Origin: an uncultured Erysipelotrichaceae bacterium
Lineage (GTDB): Bacteria > Bacillota_I > Bacilli_A > Erysipelotrichales > Erysipelotrichaceae
Assembly (NCBI GenBank): GCA_944326825.1
Contig: CALVFL010000032.1
Span: 1-64,000 of the forward strand
Direction: 5' to 3'
Length of the DNA stretch: 64,000 nt
How positions within the stretch are numbered: position 1 is the first letter of the stretch; every line of letters starts with the position of its first letter. Both the position numbers and the translations under genes were made by a program. Below are positions 44,848-52,244 of the stretch, piece after piece. The notes under the pieces are model-generated. The model was not told where the DNA came from and did not search any database. It was given only the letters and a program-made list of their open reading frames with translations.

Positions 44848-45348
44848 ATGAATCACTTTCATATCGGACTTAGAACTGTTAAAACCTGTTTGGCAGTCTT
44901 TATCTGTTTTCTGATCGATTATTTAAGAGAAGCAGGAGTGCCGTTTTATGCAGCAATAGCCGCTATCCTTTGTGTGCAGAAAGATATGGACAAGAGTTTT
45001 AAAGTGGCTAAAAACCGTGAGATCGCCACCGTTATCGGCGCCTTTGCCGGAGCGCTGTTTCTTTTTATTGAGCAGAATATCTTAGGCTTTGATGAGATGC
45101 TTCTAAGGTATCTTGTCTTATCGCTTTTATTGATACCGGTCATTCATTTTTCGGTCATGATCCATCAGGAGAATTCGACCTTTCTCTCTTGTGTCGTCTT
45201 TTTATCGGTGACGATCAATCACATGGATGAAAGTCCGCTCAGTTTTGCGATCAACAGGCTTGTCGATACGACGATCGGCATCATCGTCGCTTTGAGTGTG
45301 AATTATCTGTTGTTTTATCTTGTCAGGCATTTAAAAAAGAGTCGTTAG
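44848..45348 (+). CDS. FUSC/aromatic-acid-exporter-like small membrane protein
   Basis: The 166-residue protein has five or six helices and the ArAE_1 hallmark opening (HFHIGLRTVKTCLAVFICFL, then FYAAIAAILCVQKDMDKSFK). AKNREIATVIGAFAGALFLF follows, and INRLVDTTIGIIVALSVNY is the end motif. Full FUSC/ArAE proteins have an extra cytoplasmic C-terminal half, absent here. It may move aromatic acids or amphiphiles out of the cell. Its ending shares a terminator hairpin with the convergent PTS-like gene. Confidence 0.82.
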   Translation: MNHFHIGLRTVKTCLAVFICFLIDYLREAGVPFYAAIAAILCVQKDMDKSFKVAKNREIATVIGAFAGALFLFIEQNILGFDEMLLRYLVLSLLLIPVIHFSVMIHQENSTFLSCVVFLSVTINHMDESPLSFAINRLVDTTIGIIVALSVNYLLFYLVRHLKKSR

Positions 45349-45380
45349 AGAAGATTTAATTCTCTTTATAGACTCTTTTT
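45333..45380. terminator. Bidirectional terminator covering both convergent stop codons
   Basis: AAAAAAGAGTC (45333-45343) pairs with GACTCTTTTT (45371-45380), and an inner AGAGAA/TTCTCT pair extends it. The stop codons of the genes ending at 45348 and 45356 both lie inside the hairpin. Confidence 0.8.
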
Positions 45381-46906
45381 GATTCATTGATGATCTTTTG
45401 AATATTTTTACGCAGGATAGTGCTGGAAGAACCGAATTCCAAGACTAATTCATCACGGGTTTCCCTGACTCGCCAGGCCCCGACCTGTTTTAGTTTTTCA
45501 TAGGATACATCTTCTAAACTTTCGATCCGTATTTCTAGGTTGTGCGGCGTACTGTTTAAAGTAGTGATGTTGCCGATACCGCCGACAGCGTCGATGACTT
45601 TGCGGGCGATCGTCTTAGAACGGTTGGAACTGACGATATCATAGGCAGCAAACTCAAAATAACCTCGTGTAAGCAAGAAGTAGATAATAGCGTAGATAAG
45701 TCCGATGACAACGATGACTAAAAGCGAGTGGATGTATTGGGGAGTCCGGGCATTGATGATGAAGTCCGGGAAAGCTCCAGGCATCGCACTGACGGTAGAA
45801 CCGGAATAGCTGAAGCCTAAAAAGGCATTGTTGGCAAATAAGATGCCAAAGAGCGAACCGCTCAGCAACAAGTGAATGATCAATAAAAGAGGGGCATTGA
45901 ATAAAAGAAGCAGCTCCATCGGCAAAGGATTGCCGCAGATAAATGACAAGATCATGGCTCCGGCCGTATAAAGGATCATCTTATGTCTTTCTTTGCGGTC
46001 GCTGTAACTGAAATAGTAAGCTAGATAGACCGAAGGACATACAAACATATTGATGACATAATAAGGCGTGATGAAACGTCCGGCACCACTAAACGAAGCC
46101 AGGGCACCAGGCATCTCTTTCCAGATATTGACATCGCCAAGGATCGTCTGACCGGCCAGTGATGAATAGGTGCCGCCTTCAATGCCATACCAGAAAGGAT
46201 AGCGCACGATGTTGCCAAGACCTAAAACAGAGGTCACTCTGTCTAAAATACCGTAAGCACTTAAATGTAAGGGATCAGAAATATCGCTGGCGATCCAGGC
46301 GATCAGATCTAAGATCATATCCACAACATACGGCCAGACATAAGCCATAGCCACACCAGCCAAAGCACAAAGGATGATGTTGTAGATAAGACCGGCAGTA
46401 TCTTTGTGAGTAAAACCAAGCAGACTATAGATGCTGCGGTGTCTTGATTTGATATAGCTGTATCTTGTGATCATGGCGACGATGAATGATCCCACCATGC
46501 CGGTCTGCATTGGATAGAGAACACTTGAGCCGGATTGGCTTTGCATAGCATAGGAAATACCCAGATTATTGGTATAGACCTGTGCAGAATAATCATTCGG
46601 CCCCAATAACATCAATACCACAAGATATGTGATATAACCCGCTATCGCAAAAAGGGCCGGAGCACCGCTGTTGGCTCTTTTAGCCACGATCCCGATCATA
46701 AAGATCAGCGGCATGTTCATGATGATGACATGACCTATCTGCGAAGATATTCTGGCAATGATCAGGATGACCGGATTAGTTATCGTATAGAAAGTATTGA
46801 CATTATCGTTAGTTATTAAATAACCTATTGCCAATAAGACCCAGCCGAAAACGACGATCCTGATCGGCAATTTAGTGTTTTCATAAAGTATATTCCATCT
46901 TTTCAT
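45356..46906 (-). CDS. PTS IIC-like permease with IIB-like tail lacking the phosphocysteine
   Basis: The 516-residue protein has a glucose-family IIC-like domain of about ten helices (about residues 15-420) with PLPMELLLLFNAPLLLIIHL in place of the usual TEPIEF loop. A C-terminal IIB-like fold (about 430-515) follows: ARKVIDAVGGIGNITTLNS, then LEIRIESLEDVSYEKLKQVG. In true IIB the NI-block leads into CaTRLR, whose Cys is phosphorylated. Here the text is NSTPHNLEIRI, with no Cys. The IIC His motif (GLHH) also seems lost. The protein may be a non-PTS transporter or sensor. A TAGAAT box ends 6 nt before its ATG. Confidence 0.8.
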   Translation of the reverse strand: MKRWNILYENTKLPIRIVVFGWVLLAIGYLITNDNVNTFYTITNPVILIIARISSQIGHVIIMNMPLIFMIGIVAKRANSGAPALFAIAGYITYLVVLMLLGPNDYSAQVYTNNLGISYAMQSQSGSSVLYPMQTGMVGSFIVAMITRYSYIKSRHRSIYSLLGFTHKDTAGLIYNIILCALAGVAMAYVWPYVVDMILDLIAWIASDISDPLHLSAYGILDRVTSVLGLGNIVRYPFWYGIEGGTYSSLAGQTILGDVNIWKEMPGALASFSGAGRFITPYYVINMFVCPSVYLAYYFSYSDRKERHKMILYTAGAMILSFICGNPLPMELLLLFNAPLLLIIHLLLSGSLFGILFANNAFLGFSYSGSTVSAMPGAFPDFIINARTPQYIHSLLVIVVIGLIYAIIYFLLTRGYFEFAAYDIVSSNRSKTIARKVIDAVGGIGNITTLNSTPHNLEIRIESLEDVSYEKLKQVGAWRVRETRDELVLEFGSSSTILRKNIQKIINESKRVYKEN

Positions 46907-46918
46907 AAAATAATTCTA
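46907..46918 (-). promoter_or_regulatory. -10-like box 6 nt before the ATG of the PTS-like permease
   Basis: On the minus strand TAGAAT (46918-46913) is followed by TATTTT and the ATG at 46906. It faces the equally placed box of the ThrE gene across a 49-bp divergent region. Confidence 0.4.
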
Positions 46919-46943
46919 CCACAAAAATATGACATATAGATGT

Positions 46944-46955
46944 TATAATCAAGTC
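46944..46955 (+). promoter_or_regulatory. -10 box 6 nt before the GTG of the ThrE gene
   Basis: TATAAT (46944-46949) is followed by CAAGTC and GTG (46956). The in-frame ATG at 46929-ish lies upstream of the box and could not be in the message. Confidence 0.5.
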
Positions 46956-47720
46956 GTGGAAAAAGTATTCGGGAATAAGTTAGCTAAGATATTGACTAAA
47001 GTAGGGATCATTCTGACTAAAAGCGGAGCGGAAGTCCATAGAGTAGAAGATACAATGGAAAGGATCTGTAAAGCTTATGGAGCCAGTGTTATTGATGCCT
47101 ATGTGACCCCGACTCTTTTAATAATCTCTTTCTCTTTTAAAGATCAAAGTGAACTTTATCATAATATCAAAAGAGTTTATTATTCTTCCTATGACCTCTT
47201 TAAGATCGATAAGATCAATTCTTTATCAAGAGAAGTATGCAGCAAACCGATTGATTTAGATCTTTTTGATGAACTTTTAGATAAGATCGATAACGAAAAA
47301 GGCTATTCGACATGGATGCTTTGTCTGGCGGGGGCTTTGTGTGCTTTTGGCTTTGCCTTCTTTTATAAAGGCGATCTCTATGATGCGCTGGTGGCAATAC
47401 CGGTAGGTTTTTGTACAAAATTGCTGACAAGCCTTTTAGAAAAGATAGAATTCCCGGTCTTTTTTAAACATCTCTTATCAGGGGCCTTTTTAACAGCTTT
47501 AAGTATTGTATTGGCAACTATATTTAAAGTTGACAGGGACATCGTCATCATTGCCAGCATAATGTTGCTGGTGCCGGGGCTGGCGATAACCAATGCCATC
47601 AGAGATAGCGTCAGCGGTGATCTGGTATCGGGGATCACAAGAGCGATCGAAGCGATCTTTATCGCTATCGCTATCGCTTTGGGAAGCGGTATCGTTTTAT
47701 CGCTTTTAGGAGGTATGTAG
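46956..47720 (+). CDS. ThrE-type threonine/serine exporter, N-terminal half (DUF1212)
   Basis: The protein is 255 residues from a GTG start. A cytoplasmic head (GIILTKSGAEVHRVEDTMER, with ICKAYGASVIDAYVTPTLL) resembles ThrE/YjjP, and five membrane helices follow (YSTWMLCLAGALCAFGFAFF onwards). MLLVPGLAITNAIRD is the conserved loop. Together with the next gene it forms a split ThrE that exports small amino acids or dicarboxylates such as succinate. The GTG at 46956 is chosen by the -10 geometry. Confidence 0.85.
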   Translation: MEKVFGNKLAKILTKVGIILTKSGAEVHRVEDTMERICKAYGASVIDAYVTPTLLIISFSFKDQSELYHNIKRVYYSSYDLFKIDKINSLSREVCSKPIDLDLFDELLDKIDNEKGYSTWMLCLAGALCAFGFAFFYKGDLYDALVAIPVGFCTKLLTSLLEKIEFPVFFKHLLSGAFLTALSIVLATIFKVDRDIVIIASIMLLVPGLAITNAIRDSVSGDLVSGITRAIEAIFIAIAIALGSGIVLSLLGGM

Positions 47721-48161
47721 ATGTTTGAAGGACTGATGACATTCTTTGCTTCCTTGGGTTTTGGGATCATCTTTGATCTAAGAGGTACTAAATTATTAGT
47801 AGCAGCCTTAAACGGCATGATCGGCGGCGTCGTTTATAATGTCTTATTGACTAACAACAGCTCGACCTTATCTTTGTTTGTTGCCAGCGTGGTCATTTCC
47901 ATCATCTCCGGCATCATGGCCAGGATCTTGAAATGTCCGACCACTACTTTTTTGATAGCTGCTCTTATTCCGCTCGTTCCTGGAGGACAGATGTATTATA
48001 CGGTCCTCGATATTATTAATAACGATATTACAGCAGCAGTAAATGATGGTTTAAAGACTGTTGTCGATGCTTGTTCGATCGTCATCGGCTGTGTATTTAT
48101 ATCAGGACTTGAATTAGCTTTAAACAGTCTGCAAAGAAGATACTTAAATAAACATTTCTAA
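47721..48161 (+). CDS. ThrE-type exporter, C-terminal half (DUF3815)
   Basis: The 146-residue protein has about four helices and the ThrE C-terminal motifs TTTFLIAALIPLVPGGQMYY. It starts with zero bases after the stop of the N-terminal half, the usual arrangement of YjjP/YjjB partners. The terminator at 48165 closes the operon. Confidence 0.88.
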   Translation: MFEGLMTFFASLGFGIIFDLRGTKLLVAALNGMIGGVVYNVLLTNNSSTLSLFVASVVISIISGIMARILKCPTTTFLIAALIPLVPGGQMYYTVLDIINNDITAAVNDGLKTVVDACSIVIGCVFISGLELALNSLQRRYLNKHF

Positions 48162-48164
48162 AAC

Positions 48165-48210
48165 AAAAAAGCCATAAAGCCTCCAAACGAGGCGATATGG
48201 CTTTTGTATT
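48165..48210 (+). terminator. Rho-independent terminator after the ThrE pair
   Basis: AAAAGCCATA (48167-48176) pairs with TATGGCTTTT (48196-48205), with an inner GCCTC/GAGGC stem. Confidence 0.85.
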
Positions 48211-48335
48211 ATTCACAGCTAGCTAATTAAACAAAGGGGAAAAGTGGGGTATTAGACTAACTGTACGGTTATATTGTTGCATTTGTTTGTGTTAGAATGA
48301 TGTGAGATTTCTGAAATCTTTGTGAACTAAACTTT

Positions 48336-48535
48336 TTAAATTTTATAATTCTTGATGTAACTAAGATAATCTTTACTTAACTCATCTGGCCTTGAGGGAA
48401 CTCCATTCTTTAAGATCAGAGATAACAGCTTCTTTTTTCTAATTCATCAACCAATCTGTCAATAGACAACAATCTGTTTTTTTAAGAATATCAACTTAAG
48501 ATGTGATGATCTTTTTATGGATAGCCATTCAAGTT
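48336..48535 (-). pseudogene. Decayed gene of unknown family
   Basis: On the minus strand scattered protein-like stretches appear in different frames: LEWLSIKRSSHLKLIFLKKQ, then SIDRLVDELEKR, then KNGVPSRPDELSKDYLSYIK with NYKI before a TAA at 48336-48338. Frameshifts and stops separate them. Together they look like the last 60 or so codons of a gene. I do not recognise the family; the text around it (48211-48590) holds nothing else. Confidence 0.35.
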
Positions 48536-48593
48536 TCTAGCTTGTTTGTTGGTTCGTATAATAAGCAGACATACTGAATTAGTTGCTTTTTAA

Positions 48594-48616
48594 TATAATG
48601 TACGCTATAATGTACA
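48594..48616 (+). promoter_or_regulatory. Promoter/operator of the YefM-YoeB pair
   Basis: TATAATGTAC occurs twice, at 48594-48603 and 48606-48615, 12 bp apart; the second extends to the palindrome TGTACA (48611-48616). E. coli YefM-YoeB represses through sites with a TGTACA core, and each repeat here contains a -10-like TATAAT, so bound antitoxin would cover the promoter. Confidence 0.7.
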
Positions 48617-48634
48617 TGAAGAAAGGAGCAGAAA

Positions 48635-48883
48635 ATGCTTAATATTAACGTTACTAATTTCAGAAAAAATATTTTTGGCATATTGGAGCAGACAATTAAA
48701 TTTAATGAACCTGTAAATATTACCACCAAGGAAGGGAACGCCGTAATTTTAAGTGAAGAGGAATATAACAGTATGATGGAAACTTTATATTTATATTCTA
48801 TGCCTGCGACAAAAGAAAAAATAGTAGAAGGATTGAATACATCTATTGATGATTGCGTTCCTGAATCTGAGGTAGAGTGGTAG
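48635..48883 (+). CDS. YefM-family antitoxin
   Basis: The 82-residue protein begins MLNINVTNFRKNIFGILEQT with the Phd/YefM DNA-binding domain. EPVNITTKEGNAVILSEEEY follows, then a C-terminal helix (TKEKIVEGLNTSIDDCVPES) that wraps the toxin. AAGGAG lies 8 nt upstream. It neutralises the following toxin and represses the promoter at 48594. Confidence 0.93.
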   Translation: MLNINVTNFRKNIFGILEQTIKFNEPVNITTKEGNAVILSEEEYNSMMETLYLYSMPATKEKIVEGLNTSIDDCVPESEVEW

Positions 48884-49131
48884 TGTATAAAATCGTCTAT
48901 ACAAAAAAGGCAGTAAAAGACATTGCAAAATTAGATGAAAAGGCAAGGTCGCTTATAGAACTTGTCAGAAAAGACCCGTTCCAAACTCCGCCACCGTATG
49001 AAAAACTGCTGGGAGATTTAAGCGGGGCATACTCAAGAAGGATCAATGTTAAACATAGATTTGTGTATGAGGTTTTAGAAAAAGATAAGATCATAAAAAT
49101 ATTGAGCATGTGGACACATTACGATTTTTAA
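48883..49131 (+). CDS. YoeB/Txe-family mRNA interferase toxin
   Basis: The 82-residue protein has the RelE-like fold of YoeB: YKIVYTKKAVKDIAKLDE, PPPYEKLLGDLSGAYSRRIN with the catalytic Glu and Arg region, then HRFVYEVLEKDKI. The ending SMWTHYDF carries the catalytic His-Tyr. It cuts mRNA in the ribosomal A site. The GTG at 48883 is chosen; it shares one base with the antitoxin stop (TAGTG), and GAGGT lies 9 nt upstream. A GTG at 48877 is the alternative. Confidence 0.93.
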   Translation: MYKIVYTKKAVKDIAKLDEKARSLIELVRKDPFQTPPPYEKLLGDLSGAYSRRINVKHRFVYEVLEKDKIIKILSMWTHYDF

Positions 49132-49147
49132 GAGAATAATCTAATTT

Positions 49148-49206
49148 AAAAAGAGCTATGCAAACTCATGATCATTGATCAGAGAGTTGTTACACAGCTC
49201 TTTTGT
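49148..49206. terminator. Bidirectional terminator between the toxin and the flavin oxidoreductase
   Basis: AAAAAGAGCT (49148-49157) pairs with AGCTCTTTT (49196-49204), with an inner AACTC/GAGTT stem. T runs lie on both outer sides. Confidence 0.75.
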
Positions 49207-49225
49207 TTAGAGAGTTTAAATTTGT

Positions 49226-51238
49226 TTAGATCTCGTTAGCTGCATGATATGCACTTCTGATAGCTGAAGCGATGTCAGCTGTTCTATCACCAGAGCAGTC
49301 GCCCACATAATAGACAGGTTTATTGACGCCTTCAGTATCAAAGAGATTCTTTTTAGAACCTACGGCCATCACTACAGTATCGCCTTCAATTACCAGATCA
49401 GTATTGTTGGCGGTATCGGTAGCCAGTACCTTTTTGCCGTCATCTTCGATCTTGTTGACTTTAGTGTTGACATACTGTTTGACATTGGCTTTAGCGAAGT
49501 CTTTCATGATGAGCGGCAAGATCGTTCCAGATTCGCCGTTTGCGATCTTATCCATCATTTCAACGATTGAAACTTCATGTCCATTGGCGACAAGGTATTC
49601 AGCCGTTTCTGTACCTACCAGACCGCCGCCGATCACGATGCAATGACCGTTTGGTTTAACTTTACCGCTTAAGACATCCCAGCTTGACACGACATTAGCG
49701 CTATCAGCTCCTTCAACTTTAAGTTCAATATCATGTGCACCAACCGCTACGATAACGGCATCAGCTTCATTCATAGCTTCTTTTGTGCATTCTTCACTCA
49801 GATGAACATTAACATTTAAAGTCGGTAAGATCTTTTCGTAATATTCGACCGAGCGCATGATCTCGCTTTTGCGTGGCGGGATAGCTGCGATATTGATCTG
49901 ACCGCCTAAGCGATCTTCTTTTTCATATAGATCGACACTATAGCCACGTTTAGCACATACTCTGGCTACTTCAAGTCCGCCAATACCGCCGCCGATGACA
50001 ACGACATGTTTATGTCCGTTGCCTTCTTTGATAAAGACAGTGCCTTCATCGCCGTTTTCAGCATTCAAAACACAAGAGATATAGCGGCGTCCCTGAATGG
50101 CATCGACACAACCTTTGTTGCAGTTAAGACATTCTCTGATCGGCTCGCCTCTTTCGGCTTTTAAGGCAATGTCCGGATCACATAGCAGGGAGCGTCCATA
50201 ACCGATCATATCGGCATCGCCATCATTCAAGATCTTTTCACCAGCTTCAACACTGACTACTCTTCCTACGGTTGCGATCGGAATATTAACAGCGTCTTTT
50301 ACTTTTCTGGCGATCGGCAAAGTCCAGTTATATGGCACATCACCCATCGGCGGGATCGTGTCGCCCATGTTGCCGGTATGGTTAGCTTGTGCTACCTGGA
50401 TCATATCAACGCCGGCTTTTTCAAGAAGTTTGGCAAATTCAACGCCTTCATCTTCATAAAGACCGCCTTTGCCACGATCACTGCCATCATTATTTTTAGT
50501 GATGAACGGCAATTTATATTCGATCATCAGCGATGGTGCCGCTTCTTTAATAGACTTTACTACTTCTAAAGCATAGCGGGTCCGGTTTTCAAAACTGCCG
50601 CCGTATTCATCGCTGCGGTGATTTAAAACACTTGAACAAAGCGAGCCAAGCAAGCGGTCGCCATGAACTTCGATGGCATCAACACCAGCTGCCATCGCTC
50701 TTTTAGCACATTCAGCGATCGACTTTTTGATTTCTTCCAGTTGTTCTTTAGTGGCTTCATTCACGAAATGCTGCATATCATGATGCAGTTTGCCATAGGC
50801 TTCTTTTGTAACCTTTTGAGATTCAGCCATCTTGGCATTAAAGGTTTCCATATCGCCGGCTTCTTTGGCTTTTTGAGCTTCCATGCCTGCCATTCTTGCC
50901 GCCATTATCATCTTGCCTACACCTGGCACATCATATTCCGGATGGAAGATCTGTAAAGCCAGTTTTGCGTCATATTCATGTAAAGAATCAGCCAGTTTTT
51001 TAAAAGTCGGGATCTGACGATCGTCACAAAGTTTAGGCGTAGGTGAAGCAGTATTGACTGGCGCCACATCACCGATAACGATATAAGCTACTCCGCCTTT
51101 AGCTAAACGAGTATAGAAATTTAAACTGCGTTCTCCGATCGAGCCATCTCTTTCTTCATAGCCGGTAGTTAACGGCGGAAACATAATGCGGTTCTTGAGT
51201 TCGAGATTGCCCACTTTAATCCGTTCTAATAATTTCAT
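49226..51238 (-). CDS. Old-yellow-enzyme/2,4-dienoyl-CoA reductase-type oxidoreductase (FMN, 4Fe-4S, FAD)
   Basis: The 670-residue protein fuses an N-terminal TIM-barrel OYE domain with an Fe-S motif and an FAD/NAD(P)-binding module. The Fe-S cysteines lie in CLNCNKGC and ISCVLNAENG (about 358-378). The FAD motif is VVIGGGIGGLEVARVCAKRG (about 395) and the NAD motif CIVIGGGLVGTETAEYL (about 530). The layout is that of FadH and BaiCD/BaiH. The OYE domain carries an extra helix-rich segment (about 112-190) and reads EVHGDRLLGSL where EAHGAHGYL-type text is usual, so the active-site pair differs. The substrate is an enone or enoate, identity unknown. The gene stands alone with AAGGAGG upstream. 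Confidence 0.9.
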   Translation of the reverse strand: MKLLERIKVGNLELKNRIMFPPLTTGYEERDGSIGERSLNFYTRLAKGGVAYIVIGDVAPVNTASPTPKLCDDRQIPTFKKLADSLHEYDAKLALQIFHPEYDVPGVGKMIMAARMAGMEAQKAKEAGDMETFNAKMAESQKVTKEAYGKLHHDMQHFVNEATKEQLEEIKKSIAECAKRAMAAGVDAIEVHGDRLLGSLCSSVLNHRSDEYGGSFENRTRYALEVVKSIKEAAPSLMIEYKLPFITKNNDGSDRGKGGLYEDEGVEFAKLLEKAGVDMIQVAQANHTGNMGDTIPPMGDVPYNWTLPIARKVKDAVNIPIATVGRVVSVEAGEKILNDGDADMIGYGRSLLCDPDIALKAERGEPIRECLNCNKGCVDAIQGRRYISCVLNAENGDEGTVFIKEGNGHKHVVVIGGGIGGLEVARVCAKRGYSVDLYEKEDRLGGQINIAAIPPRKSEIMRSVEYYEKILPTLNVNVHLSEECTKEAMNEADAVIVAVGAHDIELKVEGADSANVVSSWDVLSGKVKPNGHCIVIGGGLVGTETAEYLVANGHEVSIVEMMDKIANGESGTILPLIMKDFAKANVKQYVNTKVNKIEDDGKKVLATDTANNTDLVIEGDTVVMAVGSKKNLFDTEGVNKPVYYVGDCSGDRTADIASAIRSAYHAANEI

Positions 51239-51519
51239 TTTAGGCCTCCTTTAATTATTATCTATAGATCAAGCGAAAGTATTTTGTCATTTTACCCATT
51301 CATGGTAACACAGTTTGTTTATTTTTTCACTAGTCTATAAAGCTTATTGTATAGCTTTGATTTTGGATATAAAAACCACAGGTTATATTGCGACTTTTAA
51401 TAGATTCTTAGTTTAAATGAGAAGATATACCAAAAAATACATTTGATCATTAACTTCTCATGTTTTATAGCTACATGGTTTGATCGTGCAGATCTTGGCT
51501 GATCACTTACCTGTAACTT
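51239..51519. other. Intergenic stretch without a gene
   Basis: No convincing frame. ATGAGAAG (51417-51424) and CTTCTCAT (51454-51461) could pair across 29 nt; no strong T run follows on either strand, so it is not called a terminator. Confidence 0.4.
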
Positions 51520-51834
51520 TTATAAATATTTATCTCTGTCCCTTGCTCCATAAAGAAACCTTCGAACTTCCATCACATCTTCAATCACGACATAATAAAC
51601 CACATAATTTCGTACATAGATCCGATAGTATGGATATTTTCTCTTTCTTATGGATCGATATGGTTCAAAAATAGTTGGATTATTTAAGCGTTCCAGTATT
51701 GCTGCTTCCACATCGTTGGCCAGCTTTTCTGCTGCATCCGGATTTTTTAATACATTTGTGATGTAAGCAAGTGTTTCTAATAGATCCTCTTTAAACAAAG
51801 GCAGATATTGAAGCTTATATTTTTTATTTGTCAT
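51520..51834 (-). CDS. RelE/ParE-family toxin
   Basis: The 104-residue protein is basic with the RelE/ParE fold pattern: LQYLPLFKEDLLETLAYITN, AAEKLANDVEAAILERLNN, then SIRKRKYPYYRIYVRNYVVY and EVRRFLYGARDRDKYL at the end. It could be a ribosome-dependent RNase or a gyrase inhibitor; the C-terminal RRFLYGARD favours the ParE/RelE-like group without settling it. It overlaps the antitoxin gene by 11 nt and is translated after it. Confidence 0.9.
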   Translation of the reverse strand: MTNKKYKLQYLPLFKEDLLETLAYITNVLKNPDAAEKLANDVEAAILERLNNPTIFEPYRSIRKRKYPYYRIYVRNYVVYYVVIEDVMEVRRFLYGARDRDKYL

Positions 51835-52084
51835 GGATCTCGCTTCTTATATTCCGGAACACATCTTCATGACTTAATCTTTCTTTAGTGGTTTCTGCTG
51901 CTTTGTCTGCTTCGTCTAGTTTCATTTCCACATTATCGACAAGACTTGCATATTCCTCAAGACTAAGCACGACCATTGCTCCATAGCCGTTTTTAGTCAA
52001 ATAGACCGGCTGTCCTTCGTTGACGAGTGCTTCGATTTCTGGAAATTTATTTCGTAAATCTGAAACAGGTCTGATCTGTATCAT
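51824..52084 (-). CDS. Phd/YefM-family antitoxin
   Basis: The 86-residue protein begins MIQIRPVSDLRNKFPEIEAL, then QPVYLTKNGYGAMVVLSLEE and a long C-terminal helix (DEADKAAETTKERLSHEDVF). It is the intact relative of the orphan antitoxin at 1430. It sits first in the operon with GGAGG upstream and neutralises the toxin at 51520. Confidence 0.92.
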   Translation of the reverse strand: MIQIRPVSDLRNKFPEIEALVNEGQPVYLTKNGYGAMVVLSLEEYASLVDNVEMKLDEADKAAETTKERLSHEDVFRNIRSEIHDK

Positions 52085-52199
52085 TGTGTTACCTCCGTGT
52101 ATAGTTATCTAAAATTATTTATCTTAATTTTATCATTATTTTATCATATCCTGCAACTGATCAAAATAACTGTTTGATCATCTAAAGACATTAAAGCCA

Positions 52200-52238
52200 T
52201 AATAAAAAGTCATATACTGAAGATCCAGTATATGACTC
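52200..52238 (-). terminator. Terminator after the hydrogenase
   Basis: AGTCATATACTG (52208-52219) and CAGTATATGACT (52226-52237) form a 12-bp stem; on the minus strand a T run follows. Confidence 0.85.
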
Positions 52239-52244
52239 GCTAGT

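Noticed and set aside
48211-48590. A small RNA or riboswitch in the 400-bp gap after the ThrE pair
   Set aside because: No conserved fold or strong hairpin seen beyond the ThrE terminator; decayed coding text explains part of the stretch.
51417-51461. ATGAGAAG/CTTCTCAT as a terminator of the RelE/ParE pair
   Set aside because: Loop of 29 nt and no T run on the relevant strand.
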